Numbered from the stretch's first letter, positions 8,402 through 16,986 are shown. The stretch: 64,000 bases of DNA from Candidatus Nitrospira nitrificans (GCF_001458775.1 NZ_CZPZ01000031.1:1-64000), one strand, 5' to 3'. Numbers and translations: made by a program. The notes: generated from the letters alone by a model not told the origin.

Positions 8402-9681
8402 AGCTGATGGTCTTCAGTCGGTTCAGAACGAAGGTTGGTCCATCGGAGGTTGGTCTTTCCATCGGTCGTGGTAAATCCTCGGTCATGGAATGCGATGACG
8501 CTGACGCGTTGTTGCCGCTTTTGGACAGGTTGGAGTTGTGGAATGCCATCTTTGGTCTGCACGGTTCCACGGAGCGTATCGACAATCAGCAAATCGGTCG
8601 CAGCGGAGGATTTGATCACCCACACGAAGGCGGCGGAACCTCCGGCGTAGGTGCCGGATCCCTCCCATTGGCCGACGAGATCGGAATCGACCGTCTTGAG
8701 TTGAAACACCGGCACGCTGGTGGCATCGCGTCGGAGTGTCCACAGTTCGACTGGAATGCGCGCGGGTTTTTGATCGATTGAGAGTCTCGTCCAGGCTGCC
8801 TGAACACTGCCGGTGCTGGCGAAGGAATTCGGCGTCGTCTTGCGGTAGGTCCCTTTCCATCCGAGGCCCTTGAACGTGTTTGCCCGCTCGAACGACCACA
8901 GACCTCCTTCCGCGTTCAACACTCCATCAACCTGCATCATCGATGAGAGCGACCACGTGAGATTAGGCTGAATGATGAGAAGCATGTCGTGCTGGGTCGT
9001 TCCCTGCGTGAGATGTGCGTGCCACGTTCCGACCAGGCTTTTCGGATCAAACGAGGTGGCTTTTTTGGGTCCGACCGGGGTGCCTGAATGGGCAGGAAGC
9101 GTTCGTGTAAGCGTCACGGGGGCCAGTGGAGCGACGGTCTCAGCCTGGGTTCCGCGGCCTGGTGTCGAGGATTGGGCGGAGGGAGGGAGCGTCGCGGTCA
9201 AGGATGCTCCGTAGCGGCTTGCGGCGGTCCTGCTCAATTGAGTGACGGATTCGCCGAGTTGTTTTGGTTGGGTTGAGGAGACGATTACGGTCACAAACGC
9301 ATCTCTATGCATGAAGGTCAGCCGGGACAGGGTCGGAGAAGAGTCCACTCTCACCGCTCCGTCGCCCAAGCCGGGAATCAGATGGCTGTCACGGCGCAGA
9401 CGCTCTTTATTGAACCATGTCCGTCGGTCAGCACTGGGTGTTTCGTCAAGCTGGACGGTAACGGTGTTTCCCGTATGACGATGGGTATGGAAGATACAGG
9501 TCGTTGGATCAGCCAGAGTCCCTTCCTGAACCCGTTCTCCAAGCACCCGTTCCACGTCCGCCACGGTCATTAAGGAACAAGGGGATGTTGTTGAGCCGAA
9601 CAGGCTGGATGACTCACTGCACGAAAGAAGCACGGGAGCCAGGCCAAGAAATGTGTACGGTAGTATGCGGGAGAACATCGC
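8398..9681 (-). CDS. Lipoprotein of unknown function
   Basis: From the ATG at 9681 the protein starts with a signal peptide and lipobox (GLAPVLLSC, cysteine at about residue 20), so it should be lipid-anchored. A first domain (CSLMTVADVERVLGE, then a later TCIFHT) resembles DUF3558-like lipoprotein domains in which a cysteine pair brackets a small alpha/beta fold. A Pro/Thr-rich linker (~170-210) leads to a second domain with LVGTWHAHLTQGTTQHD and a repeated LVGQWEGSGTYAGGSA motif, two lipocalin-like beta-sheet starts. AAGG lies upstream of the ATG; the longer frame to 9753 lacks this. Its 3' end lies at the edge of the MITE-like element. Confidence 0.65.
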   Translation of the reverse strand, partial: AMFSRILPYTFLGLAPVLLSCSESSSLFGSTTSPCSLMTVADVERVLGERVQEGTLADPTTCIFHTHRHTGNTVTVQLDETPSADRRTWFNKERLRRDSHLIPGLGDGAVRVDSSPTLSRLTFMHRDAFVTVIVSSTQPKQLGESVTQLSRTAASRYGASLTATLPPSAQSSTPGRGTQAETVAPLAPVTLTRTLPAHSGTPVGPKKATSFDPKSLVGTWHAHLTQGTTQHDMLLIIQPNLTWSLSSMMQVDGVLNAEGGLWSFERANTFKGLGWKGTYRKTTPNSFASTGSVQAAWTRLSIDQKPARIPVELWTLRRDATSVPVFQLKTVDSDLVGQWEGSGTYAGGSAAFVWVIKSSAATDLLIVDTLRGTVQTKDGIPQLQPVQKRQQRVSVIAFHDRGFTTTDGKTNLRWTNLRSEPTEDHQL

Positions 9682-9756
9682 AACGTTGCCTTGATGATCT
9701 GTGATTGAGGATTGTACCGTGAATAGAACGATGAGTGCCAGGGGGTGCTCCATCAG

Positions 9757-9960
9757 GATGCTGACAAAGTCCGCCGGTGGCGTTCCCCGCCTTGCCGAAG
9801 CGGCTTCGCGAGGCAGGTCGCGACGCTTGGAAGTGTGTGAAGCCCGCTTCGCCCGCTCAGTCCCGCATCACCAACTCGGCGAGGCGTGCGAGGCCCGTGG
9901 CTTCGCCGCGCCGGGCGTCGACGCAGGCGCGAGGCGCGCGAGCCGGGGTATCACTACTGA
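9757..9960. repeat. GC-rich intergenic repeat of the type common in Nitrospira
   Basis: The block opens with ATGCTGACAAAGTCCGCC and continues with alternating short GC-rich palindromes (for example CGAAGCGGCTTCG and CGAGGCGTGCGAGGC) and ends near GGGGTATCACTACTG. From memory, Nitrospira genomes hold many intergenic copies starting with a very similar 'gatgctgaaaaagtccgcc' sequence. There is no other copy in this window, so this identification rests on resemblance only. Confidence 0.4.
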
Positions 9961-9994
9961 AGTTCGTTGACTGAGAAGGAATGGCGATCCGCGA

Positions 9995-10414
9995 TCAGCC
10001 GGCGACAAATTTCAAGGCCACGCCGTTGATGCAGTACCGGAGACCTGTGGGTTTCGGCCCATCCTTAAATACGTGGCCCTGGTGCCCCTCGCATCGCGCG
10101 CAATGGACTTCCGTTCTGGGCGCGAAGAGTTTGAAATCGGTTCGTGTCTCGATCACGCGTGGATCGATCGGCTGCCAAAAGCTCGGCCAACCGGTGCGGC
10201 TGTCGAACTTGTGCTCGGACGAAAAGAGCGGCAGGTCGCAACCGGCGCAATGATAGATCCCTGATTGGTGGTTCTCATGCAGCGGATTGACGAACGCTCT
10301 TTCCGTGTCTTCGTGCCGCAAGACACGATAGGCGGCAGCCGACAGCTGCTTTTTCCATTCTTCATCGGTCTTTGTGACCTTGACGATGGGATCGATCTGA
10401 ATATTAGGCGGCAT
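9995..10414 (-). CDS. msrB: Peptide methionine-R-sulfoxide reductase
   Basis: MsrB reduces the R-epimer of methionine sulfoxide in proteins. The 139-residue protein has the two zinc-binding CXXC pairs (YHCAGCDLPLF and VHCARCEGHQGHVF), the GWPSFWQPI substrate pocket, and the catalytic cysteine in GLRYCINGVALKF near the C-terminus. The usual RYCINS is RYCING here, with the nucleophilic cysteine kept. A GGAGAG ribosome site precedes the ATG at 10414. The N-terminus has no signal peptide, so the enzyme is cytoplasmic. Confidence 0.95.
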   Translation of the reverse strand: MPPNIQIDPIVKVTKTDEEWKKQLSAAAYRVLRHEDTERAFVNPLHENHQSGIYHCAGCDLPLFSSEHKFDSRTGWPSFWQPIDPRVIETRTDFKLFAPRTEVHCARCEGHQGHVFKDGPKPTGLRYCINGVALKFVAG

Positions 10415-10676
10415 CGGGGCTCTCCTTCATTCATTGATGGTGCGTTGCTTCTCAGTCGAACGGCGCGGCGACGTCTTGCCGGACTCCTCACGACATACGG
10501 CTGTCCCAGTGAAGGGATAAGAAAATGGTACGGTTCGGGGAATCAGAATGCAAGGGGGTCAGGGAATGCCCGGCATCATTCTTCGGTGTTCAAATCAGTG
10601 AAGGCCGGCCATCCGGCGTGATCCCATCCCTACGGAACCGTCGTCTACGTCCGGGATGGATGCCCGTTTTGTCCGG

Positions 10677-11222
10677 TCAATCATGTGCCGCAATCTTCCG
10701 AAGGAGTTTCCATATTTTCCAGAGGGATGGGTTTGGCTCAGTCAGTTCAGGTTGTACGAGGTTGATGTGAACGTCATGCAGGCGAGTGTTTATATTTTCT
10801 ACTTGGGTAACCGGATACCAATATTCGTACGGCTGCTCCCAACGATCATGGCAGGCTAACCTCAAATAGCATCGGCTGATAGGTTTCACGCGGATCGGGG
10901 CGGTCGGCTCCAGCACGATGGGGATCGAATGTTTGTGATACCGAGGCCCATGAGGATACAGGGCTTTGACGGAAAAACTGCCCTCCCATCCGGCGAGCTG
11001 CAGGACACAATCGTATGCGACTCCTTGCCCGACGTTCTCCAAATCAGGCGTCAGTGTGACGACATCTCCGGCGTGGAAGGTTGAGAGGTTGGTGATGCGC
11101 AGAGCGGGCTGCTCAGCTCGAAAGTCGTTCCTGAGTCGATCAACGAATCCGCGCCAAAAGAATATTCCTGCTCCAGCGCAGACGATGAACGTCAGAAGGC
11201 CGATGAGTAACGACCAGTCCAT
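10677..11222 (-). CDS. Membrane-anchored protein of unknown function
   Basis: A single N-terminal helix (WSLLIGLLTFIVCAGAGIFFW) anchors a roughly 155-residue soluble domain that reads as a beta sandwich, with ALRITNLSTFHAGDVVTLTPDLENVGQG resembling the start of an immunoglobulin-like or CARDB-like domain. No catalytic motif is visible. The protein is not recognised. It is followed by 260 bases before msrB and preceded by a stretch I cannot assign. Confidence 0.6.
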   Translation of the reverse strand: MDWSLLIGLLTFIVCAGAGIFFWRGFVDRLRNDFRAEQPALRITNLSTFHAGDVVTLTPDLENVGQGVAYDCVLQLAGWEGSFSVKALYPHGPRYHKHSIPIVLEPTAPIRVKPISRCYLRLACHDRWEQPYEYWYPVTQVENINTRLHDVHINLVQPELTEPNPSLWKIWKLLRKIAAHD

Positions 11223-11552
11223 GGCTTGGGTGTCCGGTTCAGTCGGTACGAGGTCAACAGCAGGGAAAACCTACGTTGGTGGAAAGGCGTGTGTCAACTC
11301 GCGGCGACGCGTCGATTTCAGAAAGTCTGAAATGGGAAAACCGAGTTGCCGAGCTTTGCCGTCTAAGCGCTGGTAAGTCACTCCGTCCAGATGTGGTTTG
11401 CGGGATTGCATCCAGAAATAGCGGCGGTCGGTGTGTCGACAAGTCAAGACCGTTGCAATGTGGGCTTGGAACCGGTATCGTTATGCAGAAGGTCAAGCCC
11501 ATGATGATGAAAATCCTTCAAGCCTTTTCCATCACCACGCTGTTCCTACTTC
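11223..11552. other. Stretch without a supported gene
   Basis: Frames are open on both strands but none has a convincing start, ribosome site or protein-like composition. A plus-strand signal-peptide-like run near 11502 (MMMKILQAFSITTLFLLLKR) is noted; it has no sensible continuation. Confidence 0.4.
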
Positions 11553-11819
11553 TCAAGCGTCTCGTGGTACGGAAGCCTCCATCAGTGCCGTACCGCATGG
11601 CAAAGGACGAGTGGTCCAAGGTCCGTGGATACAGGCGCCCTTCTTAGTCAGCGACTTCATCACATTTGGATACCTGAACAGTTCCATCCTTTCTGTCTGC
11701 CGAAACAGGAAGACCTGCGTCTCGAACTCGTTAAGCCAGGCCAGAACGGCAATCCGAGCCTCTCCGAGCCGGAAGAGTGCGATGTGAACATCGGAAGTTT
11801 TCTCGTCTGTAATCGTCAC
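11553..11819 (-). CDS. Hypothetical protein, start uncertain
   Basis: The minus-strand frame reads a protein-like sequence (DEKTSDVHIALFRLGEARIA, then EFETQVFLFRQTERMELF). It remains open and protein-like upstream of the GTG at 11819 (RFGAGRFESIVPFDAG) to a stop near 11895, yet no ATG, GTG or TTG occurs there. Either translation begins at the GTG or the gene has lost its true 5' end. Family not recognised. Confidence 0.4.
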   Translation of the reverse strand: MTITDEKTSDVHIALFRLGEARIAVLAWLNEFETQVFLFRQTERMELFRYPNVMKSLTKKGACIHGPWTTRPLPCGTALMEASVPRDA

Positions 11820-11899
11820 CGATCGCGCGCCGGCATCGAATGGGACGATGGACTCGAAACGCCCGGCGCCAAACCGTTGCTCCCGCCGGCGTTATGACA

Positions 11900-12118
11900 C
11901 TAATGATCACGACGACGTGTTTTCCGCGGAGATCTGCTGTGCTTTCTTTGCCACACTTCTAACGCCGCTTGAAGGATGAGTACGGTGTTATAGATCAGAT
12001 CACGTTCGGTGTCCGTGAGCTGCTTGCCGGCCAGCAGATGCCGTTCGATCGGCGTGGAAGTCGAGACAAATCGAACCAGTAACCGTTGGAATGGTATCCG
12101 CTGCGGATAGTTGACCAT
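11900..12118 (-). CDS. Small hypothetical protein (72 residues)
   Basis: The ATG at 12118 is preceded by GAGGACATC, a good ribosome site. The protein is mostly helical (TPIERHLLAGKQLTDTERDL and LILQAALEVWQRK) with a very basic tail (RSPRKTRRRDH). The helical middle could be a small dimerising or nucleic-acid-binding unit. Not recognised. Confidence 0.5.
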   Translation of the reverse strand: MVNYPQRIPFQRLLVRFVSTSTPIERHLLAGKQLTDTERDLIYNTVLILQAALEVWQRKHSRSPRKTRRRDH

Positions 12119-12264
12119 GATGTCCTCGTGGGTTGACGGTGTGGTGCCAACATTCGCATCTCCCAATCAGTGTGGCTGTCGATGTTCTGCCGGTTATAGT
12201 GGCCATCCGGTAGCATGCGCCTCGCGTGTCGATCTAAGCGCATTTCAGTCAAGCCGCTGTAAAC

Positions 12265-12573
12265 CTACGATGGATTTTTTTCCTCGACGGTGATGTCTCC
12301 CAGCTTTGAAATCTGAATTCGCTTCCCTGGATTCTTGAGGACCTTCGAGATCACCTTGCTCTCGACAAAATGCTTCAACTCCTCGACGGACATGTGGTCG
12401 GCTAAAAACTGCTCGTTAAAGACCAAGTGCCAAGATTGTTTCGCGACGTTGTTGTGAAAGACGAACGTCGGCCTGATATTCTGACTGAACGTTACGTCTG
12501 CAAATTGCTTTTCCAGGCAGTGCCGTATGGCCTGAGTTTTCATCGGATCGATCCCGTATTTCCCACTGTCCAT
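12265..12573 (-). CDS. Small hypothetical protein (102 residues)
   Basis: A GGAGGA Shine-Dalgarno stands five bases before the ATG at 12573, which decides this start over in-frame codons at 12588 and 12621. The protein has an alpha/beta pattern with a central FVFHNNVAKQSWHLVFNEQFL and a C-terminal VISKVLKNPGKRIQISKLGDITV. No known domain is recognised and no membrane segment is present. Confidence 0.6.
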   Translation of the reverse strand: MDSGKYGIDPMKTQAIRHCLEKQFADVTFSQNIRPTFVFHNNVAKQSWHLVFNEQFLADHMSVEELKHFVESKVISKVLKNPGKRIQISKLGDITVEEKNPS

Positions 12574-12686
12574 GGATTCCTCCATCGTTTGTACGCTGTT
12601 ACGAACTCCGATGACGTCCACTCCGTGGCTGTTCTATTCTGTCCCTACATGGTCTACATCAAGTAAGTTCTTGCGCACAATGTTCG

Positions 12687-13055
12687 TTAATAGCAATTCG
12701 AAAAAACAGAATTCCTCCATGGGGAAGACATGCAATCCATTTGGGGCTGCCTGATCGGACCATCCGGTCGGTGTCCAACCTCCGGACGCAATCCCTGCTC
12801 CAACGCATCATTGACCAGGAGTTCAAGGTCCGCTTCATTCATCGTGGGGTATTCCCGTCGAAACTTCCGTTGAAGGGCGGGCCTGGTGGTCGCGATGTAC
12901 TGTTCGCGAGACCGTTGCGCGCCTTCACGAGCCTGCCGCTGCAGGGCCTCACGTTCCTGATCTGATAGGCTGCCGGTTCGGTCAGAAGTCTGGTCGAGCT
13001 TGAGATCGGCACAGGCGCTCAACAGGGTGAGGAGCAGAGCCAGAGCGAGTCGCAT
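12687..13055 (-). CDS. Small lipoprotein with charged helical body
   Basis: GGAGGCG precedes the ATG at 13055. A signal peptide with lipobox (ALLLTLLSAC, cysteine at about residue 15) is followed by a highly charged helix (LSDQEREALQRQAREGAQRS) that could form a coiled coil, then a short helical domain (MNEADLELLVNDALEQGL). It is probably a membrane-anchored periplasmic protein. Family unknown. Confidence 0.65.
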   Translation of the reverse strand: MRLALALLLTLLSACADLKLDQTSDRTGSLSDQEREALQRQAREGAQRSREQYIATTRPALQRKFRREYPTMNEADLELLVNDALEQGLRPEVGHRPDGPIRQPQMDCMSSPWRNSVFSNCY

Positions 13056-13098
13056 GACACGCCTCCGTGAGCGCTGACTGTTCGGATGGTTGGTGGGA

Positions 13099-13335
13099 TT
13101 AACCAACCGATGAGCCGGGAACCTGGCCATCCACGATCTGTCGGCCATAGGCTACGCACTGAGCCGTGGCTTCATCCTCGGTCGCATATCGGCCGGTCTT
13201 CACGAAATGACGACTGTCTTCATCGTCCTCAGTGGCCCATGAGATGAAGACGTTCAATTCCCATTGGCCGGTATCCACGAGTTGTCGAGGCGCAGGTTGA
13301 ATCGTGAATCCCTTATAAGTCACGGCCTGGGCCAT
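13099..13335 (-). CDS. Conserved small protein of unknown function (78 residues)
   Basis: The sequence begins AVTYKGFTIQPAPRQLVDTGQWELNVFISW, the YKG(Y/F)xIxPxxxxLxDTGxW pattern of a small beta-sheet family found beside stress or mobile genes in proteobacteria, and ends with helical TEDEATAQCVAYGRQIVDG. Length is typical. It lies directly left of the tRNA-Ser/integrase junction and is the last chromosomal gene before the element. Confidence 0.65.
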   Translation of the reverse strand: MAQAVTYKGFTIQPAPRQLVDTGQWELNVFISWATEDDEDSRHFVKTGRYATEDEATAQCVAYGRQIVDGQVPGSSVG

Positions 13336-13344
13336 TGTGGTTAT

Positions 13345-14751
13345 CTACCTACTTCCCTTCTGCAGCCGGCCCTTCTTCAAGCGGTGACACCAGAGGGTCT
13401 TGTGAGCGAAGGTCCTACAGAAATATGGCGGAGGGGGCGAGATTTGAACTCGCGGATGGGTTACCCCATCTCCGGTTTTCAAGACCGGCACGTTCGGCCG
13501 CTCCGTCACCCCTCCGTGTCTGATATTCGCTTTAAATTCAATTGTTTCGTTGGTAGGCGTCTGAGCCCCTTCTCGGTGAGGGTCCGGCTGGGGCGCGTTT
13601 TCTGGGTTAGTTAACCTCCTCGGACTTGTCTCCAATAGCTCATCGTCCAGACGCTGGACCTGGTGCCGATGGTCTCCCTCAAAGAGATGCGAGTATACAT
13701 CCAACGTGATGTTGATGCTACTGTGACCGAGTTGTTGTTGGATATATTTTACGTTCGCATTCTGTTGAATCAACAGGCTGGCGAAGGTGTGCCGCAGGTC
13801 ATGGAATCGTACCCGCCGCAGCCCAGCCGCTTCGAGACAGGCGTAGAAGCCTTTCCTGAGGACCTCATTCGTCATACGGTTGCCATGTGGCGTCAAGAAG
13901 ACCCATTTCGGGAACGCGTATCCCGTCATCGAGCTTTCAAGCTGAAGATTTTCTTTCAACTTGAGCAACTCGGCTTGTAACTGGGGAGAGAGATCTACGC
14001 GCCGAATCCGGTTGGTTTTGGTGGATGTCTCTTGCCGCCGGACAACATTATGCCGGACTTCAATGAAGGATCCCAGGAAGTCAATGTCTTCCCATTGGAG
14101 GCCGATCAATTCTCCCTCTCTCATGCCTGTCCGTACGGCACAAAGGAAGAGCGGATAGAGAAACGAATACCGCTCCTTAGTGGTGGCAAGTAACGCCTTG
14201 ACCTCGATTGCGGTCAGCGGTTCGATATGGGCGCTTGAGGCCTTACATCCCTTCACGATCATCCCAACTTTGGACACAGGATTGGCGGTCACGGTGCCAT
14301 CGTCAATGGCATGGTTGAACATTTCTCGCAGCGGCGTCAGGATATTCAAAATCGTCCGCTTCTTGAGCCCCTGGCTGTTCCAGGTGGCGACCAAGTCTTT
14401 CACATCCTTTCTGGTCACGTGATCCAAGGTGCGAGCGCCTAGGGCAGGGTAGAGGTGCTTCTTACAAACCTGCCGATAGCCTGAGGCTGTTGAGAATTTG
14501 CAGTTGTTATCCACGTAGGCACTGAGCCAATTCTCCATGTACCCTTTCAGGGTTGGCATGTTCTGTTCGGGTTGTGAAAAGACTACAGGACTGCCATTGA
14601 CCTCGGCCCATCTGATCTTTGCCTCAATCTTCTTGGCAAACTCTACGGCTACTTTCTTGTCAGAGAACCGCTTCCTCTTACGGCTGTTATTGTGGATGAT
14701 GGAAACCCACCAGCCAGACTTTCCAGTTCGTTGTGTAACTTTGACTCCCAA
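13345..14751 (-). CDS. Tyrosine-family site-specific integrase running through the tRNA gene
   Basis: The enzyme would excise and insert the element at tRNA-Ser. An arm-binding N-terminus (1-60) is followed by a SAM-like core-binding domain (about 65-160) and the catalytic domain with Arg211 (AVRTGMREGELIGL), His317 and Arg320 (HDLRHTFASLL), His343 (LGHSSINITLDVYSH) and nucleophile Tyr353. The family core ends near residue 372. The frame stays open for about 95 further residues: those from ~412 on are simply the translated tRNA-Ser gene and chromosomal flank, so the stop codon is supplied by the chromosome. In the excised circle the C-terminus must differ. The gene points toward the junction, as usual for such elements. 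Confidence 0.9.
   Translation of the reverse strand: MGVKVTQRTGKSGWWVSIIHNNSRKRKRFSDKKVAVEFAKKIEAKIRWAEVNGSPVVFSQPEQNMPTLKGYMENWLSAYVDNNCKFSTASGYRQVCKKHLYPALGARTLDHVTRKDVKDLVATWNSQGLKKRTILNILTPLREMFNHAIDDGTVTANPVSKVGMIVKGCKASSAHIEPLTAIEVKALLATTKERYSFLYPLFLCAVRTGMREGELIGLQWEDIDFLGSFIEVRHNVVRRQETSTKTNRIRRVDLSPQLQAELLKLKENLQLESSMTGYAFPKWVFLTPHGNRMTNEVLRKGFYACLEAAGLRRVRFHDLRHTFASLLIQQNANVKYIQQQLGHSSINITLDVYSHLFEGDHRHQVQRLDDELLETSPRRLTNPENAPQPDPHREGAQTPTNETIEFKANIRHGGVTERPNVPVLKTGDGVTHPRVQISPPPPYFCRTFAHKTLWCHRLKKGRLQKGSR
13426..13515 (-). tRNA. tRNA-Ser(UGA), attachment site of the element
   Basis: On the minus strand the sequence folds as a class II tRNA: a 7-bp acceptor stem GGAGGGG/CCCCTCC, an anticodon stem CCGGT/ACCGG with loop CTTGAAA (anticodon TGA, plus-strand bases 13479-13481), a long variable arm (GATGGGGTAACCCATC), a T-arm GCGAG-TTCAAAT-CTCGC, discriminator G and an encoded CCA (13426-13428). 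The integrase gene abuts and overlaps it from its 5' side, so this gene is the probable integration site. Confidence 0.95.
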
Positions 14752-15118
14752 TTCATCCTCCTTGGATTAGACGGTTCTGCCTACAGCATGATTGGTTGAC
14801 ATGTTGTCACCATCTATCGTCCTGCTCTCAGTCATCCATCCACATGCGGCGTAATGCTATAATGCTGGCATAATATCTAATGGCACTGCAACAACGCTAT
14901 TGACGCCCATAGCAGGGCCCAGTAGGGTGTGAACAATGGAATAGGATACCTCATCCAAGGAGCAGTTTAATCTCTGCATCGATTCTCGGTGAGCGATGCA
15001 GACGAAGATCCTGGCCACTCAGCAAAAACGGCGCCCACATGCCAGAGTGGAGGAAGCCCTTCGTGACCTTCTCAAGAAGTACAAGGGCAAAGGCAAAGGA
15101 TAAACCTATGATGGGGTA
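14752..15118. other. Integrase/excisionase spacer, likely att-arm and regulatory region
   Basis: This 367-base region upstream of the integrase contains only one small frame (14996-15103). It is the expected location of the integrase promoter and of recombinase arm sites, but I could not identify a clear set of direct repeats. Confidence 0.35.
14996..15103 (+). CDS. Possible 35-residue basic peptide
   Basis: An ATG preceded by GGTGAGCG opens a short frame reading MQTKILATQQKRRPHARVEE followed by ALRDLLKKYKGKGKG and a stop. It looks like an amphipathic helix with a lysine-rich tail that could bind nucleic acid, but no family is known and it may be a chance frame. Confidence 0.3.
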   Translation: MQTKILATQQKRRPHARVEEALRDLLKKYKGKGKG

Positions 15119-15376
15119 TTAGGCTACATCCGTCCTGTGCCGCGCCTCTTGCATCTCTCGTAGAGTATTTTCAACCAGAGCATCGATATCGACTTTTGTG
15201 ACCTGCCGCCTGGTCAAAAACTGGTCAATATCCGTCGGACGAATAAGCACCTTGGTCCTATGGCCAGCTTGATAGCACGGTAAGCCATCAGCGAGCCAAC
15301 GCTTGACCGTACGGGCAGAAACGCCCGCCCAGGCAGCTGCTTCCTTCAACGGGAGAAATCCTGGACGCTCCATCAT
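15119..15376 (-). CDS. Helix-turn-helix excisionase-like protein
   Basis: The 85-residue protein begins with FLPLKEAAAWAGVSARTVKRW, a MerR-like winged helix-turn-helix of the excisionase/HTH_17 class, followed by the characteristic wing (GLPCYQAGHRTKVLIRPTDIDQFL). Such proteins bend DNA at att sites and set the direction of recombination by the integrase encoded 370 bases away on the same strand. The C-terminal helix (VDIDALVENTLREMQEARH) may dimerise. It is also possible that it acts as a transcriptional regulator. Confidence 0.75.
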   Translation of the reverse strand: MMERPGFLPLKEAAAWAGVSARTVKRWLADGLPCYQAGHRTKVLIRPTDIDQFLTRRQVTKVDIDALVENTLREMQEARHRTDVA

Positions 15377-16094
15377 TCAGTGACCAATGAGTTAACGCTC
15401 AGCACCCCTGCTGATGTGGCCGAGTCAGTGAATCGTCTCTCAACGCTTTCCGAATAGTGATCCACTGTTCAGTCATTGCTCTCTCAAGCACTTATGAGAA
15501 GGTTCAGATTTTATAACCATACCGAAAAAGTAGGGGTTGCCACAGAAGCGAAGGGACTCCGGTGTTGGTGCCGGCCGCGTTCCGGGAGGAACTCACCAAG
15601 GTCTGCAGAGCGGCGGACAAATGTCTGCGGAGGCACCGCGTCTCGAGACGCCGTGCCAGGTGAAGTCTGGCACCGTCGTGTCGCACGATGCGACTCGACC
15701 GTGCCGAGACAATACCCGTCGCCCGTCAGGGGGTGTGGCACGCCCGTGGCAGCTGCGCCACCGCGGACGGTTTCACGCCTGCAGTCGTGCGTGATCACAG
15801 ACGAGGAGATTCTGTTGCGCCCCGCGTGGGTGAGGGGCGCAACACGATGGTGAAAAGAGGTCGGTGCGCGAGTTGGTGTCTGAGTCCACTCATGGTCGAG
15901 ATGGCTCTTCAGGGAGAATCGAGGAGCAGAGGTGCGAGTCTACTACCTCCATGACGGGAATCCGGATATCGAGGCGTGCCTCATGTTCAAGGATCATGAT
16001 GGGCGCATGGGGGCGACCTCCTGTGCACGGGAACGAATGGATTGACTCCCGCACCAGTCCGAAGTAGACTAATCTTAGTCCATATGGGGGGTGT
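15377..16094. other. About 720 bases without a well-supported gene
   Basis: The stretch is GC-rich and full of short palindromic runs; overlapping frames on both strands look like noise. One short frame from a GTG at 15932 to 16045 (RVYYLHDGNPDIEACLMFKD and 17 more residues) has a GGAG-like site upstream and a protein-like composition, perhaps the remnant of a mobile-element gene. The region ends with AT-rich sequence before the VapB gene that should hold its promoter. Confidence 0.35.
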
Positions 16095-16346
16095 ATGAAA
16101 GTTGCCACCAAATCGGTGAATGTCCATGAGGCCAAGACCCATTTTTCCAAACTCCTTGCCGCCGTTGCAAAAGGGCAGCGCATTACGATTTGCAAAGATG
16201 GAATGCCGGTGGCCGAGCTGGGACCGCTCGAGGCCAAGCTGCCACGCCGCCGCTCAGGGCTTTTGAAAGGACGCGTGACCATCTCTGACGATTTTGATGC
16301 GCCGTTACCACCGGACATGATGGCTGCATTCGAGGCTGGGCCATGA
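16095..16346 (+). CDS. vapB: Phd/YefM-type antitoxin of VapBC pair
   Basis: This 83-residue protein starts VNVHEAKTHFSKLLAAVAKGQ followed by ITICKDGMPVAELGP, the DNA-binding fold of Phd/YefM antitoxins, and has a toxin-neutralising C-terminal tail. The gene overlaps the toxin gene by four bases (ATGA), the classic antitoxin-first layout. The pair would be autoregulated by the antitoxin-toxin complex on the promoter just upstream. Confidence 0.9.
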   Translation: MKVATKSVNVHEAKTHFSKLLAAVAKGQRITICKDGMPVAELGPLEAKLPRRRSGLLKGRVTISDDFDAPLPPDMMAAFEAGP

Positions 16347-16723
16347 ACCTGTTATTAGATACGCACGTGTTTTTGTGGTTTGTGATTCAGTCTCCACGAC
16401 TCTCGAAAACCATCTATCACCAGATCGAGACCACGCCCGTGGTCTATATCAGTGCCGCGTCCCTGTGGGAAATCGTCATTAAGATCCAACTCAACAAGCT
16501 TGCCGCGGATCCCAACGAACTCGCGGCGAAGATCGCGGACAGTGGGTTTCAGGAATTACCGGTGTCTGTGCTCCACACCCTGGCGCTTGAACGGTTGCCG
16601 CTGCATCATCGTGATCCCTTTGACCGTATCTTGGTGGCGCAAGCCCAGGTTGAACACCTGCGCATGCTCACGTGTGATGCGAGTTTGAAGCCCTATGGTC
16701 CGGTGTGTCAGATGCTTCCGTAG
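16343..16723 (+). CDS. vapC: VapC-type PIN-domain toxin
   Basis: VapC toxins are Mg-dependent ribonucleases cutting tRNA or rRNA. LLLDTHVFLWF supplies the first acidic residue (Asp5), SAASLWEIVIK the glutamate, and HHRDPFDRILVAQAQ the later aspartates; ending CDASLKPYG is typical of this subgroup. Length 126 and the four-base overlap with the antitoxin gene suggest an intact, functional pair. Confidence 0.9.
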   Translation: MNLLLDTHVFLWFVIQSPRLSKTIYHQIETTPVVYISAASLWEIVIKIQLNKLAADPNELAAKIADSGFQELPVSVLHTLALERLPLHHRDPFDRILVAQAQVEHLRMLTCDASLKPYGPVCQMLP

Positions 16724-16755
16724 ACCAACCGAGTGTGCATCTCGTCCCGGTCTGA

Positions 16756-16986
16756 TCGAACGGATCACCGTGGATCCGCTCCATCGCGTCACATGTTCGA
16801 GGCAAGATCTGGGAGCTGCGTCCGGAATGGTCGGGGACTGAGTACCGGTTCTTTTATGCCGCATTCGTGAGGCAGCGGTTCGTCATCCTGCATGCGATCC
16901 GGAAGAAACGGCAGAAACTGCGAGAACGAGACATCGCCATCGCGGAGCAAGGATACGAGGAGGTCACGCGCAAGGCGTCACGATGA
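16756..16986 (+). pseudogene. HigB/RelE-like toxin remnant, 5' end lost
   Basis: From just after an in-frame TGA (16753) the frame reads a clear Gp49/HigB-type toxin body: GKIWELRPEWSGTEYRFFY, then FVILHAIRKKRQKLRERDI and the terminal AEQGYEEVTRK. No start codon is available and about 25-30 N-terminal residues of the family are missing, so the toxin is inactivated. The end overlaps the next start by four bases, as in intact pairs of this class. Confidence 0.75.

Noticed and set aside
11625-11897. Plus-strand frame opposite the hypothetical gene at 11,553-11,819
   Set aside because: The minus-strand product reads more like a protein; the two cannot both be well supported.
15476-15853. 125-residue plus-strand frame and its antisense partner
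   Set aside because: GC-rich noise with no start signal or recognisable domain.
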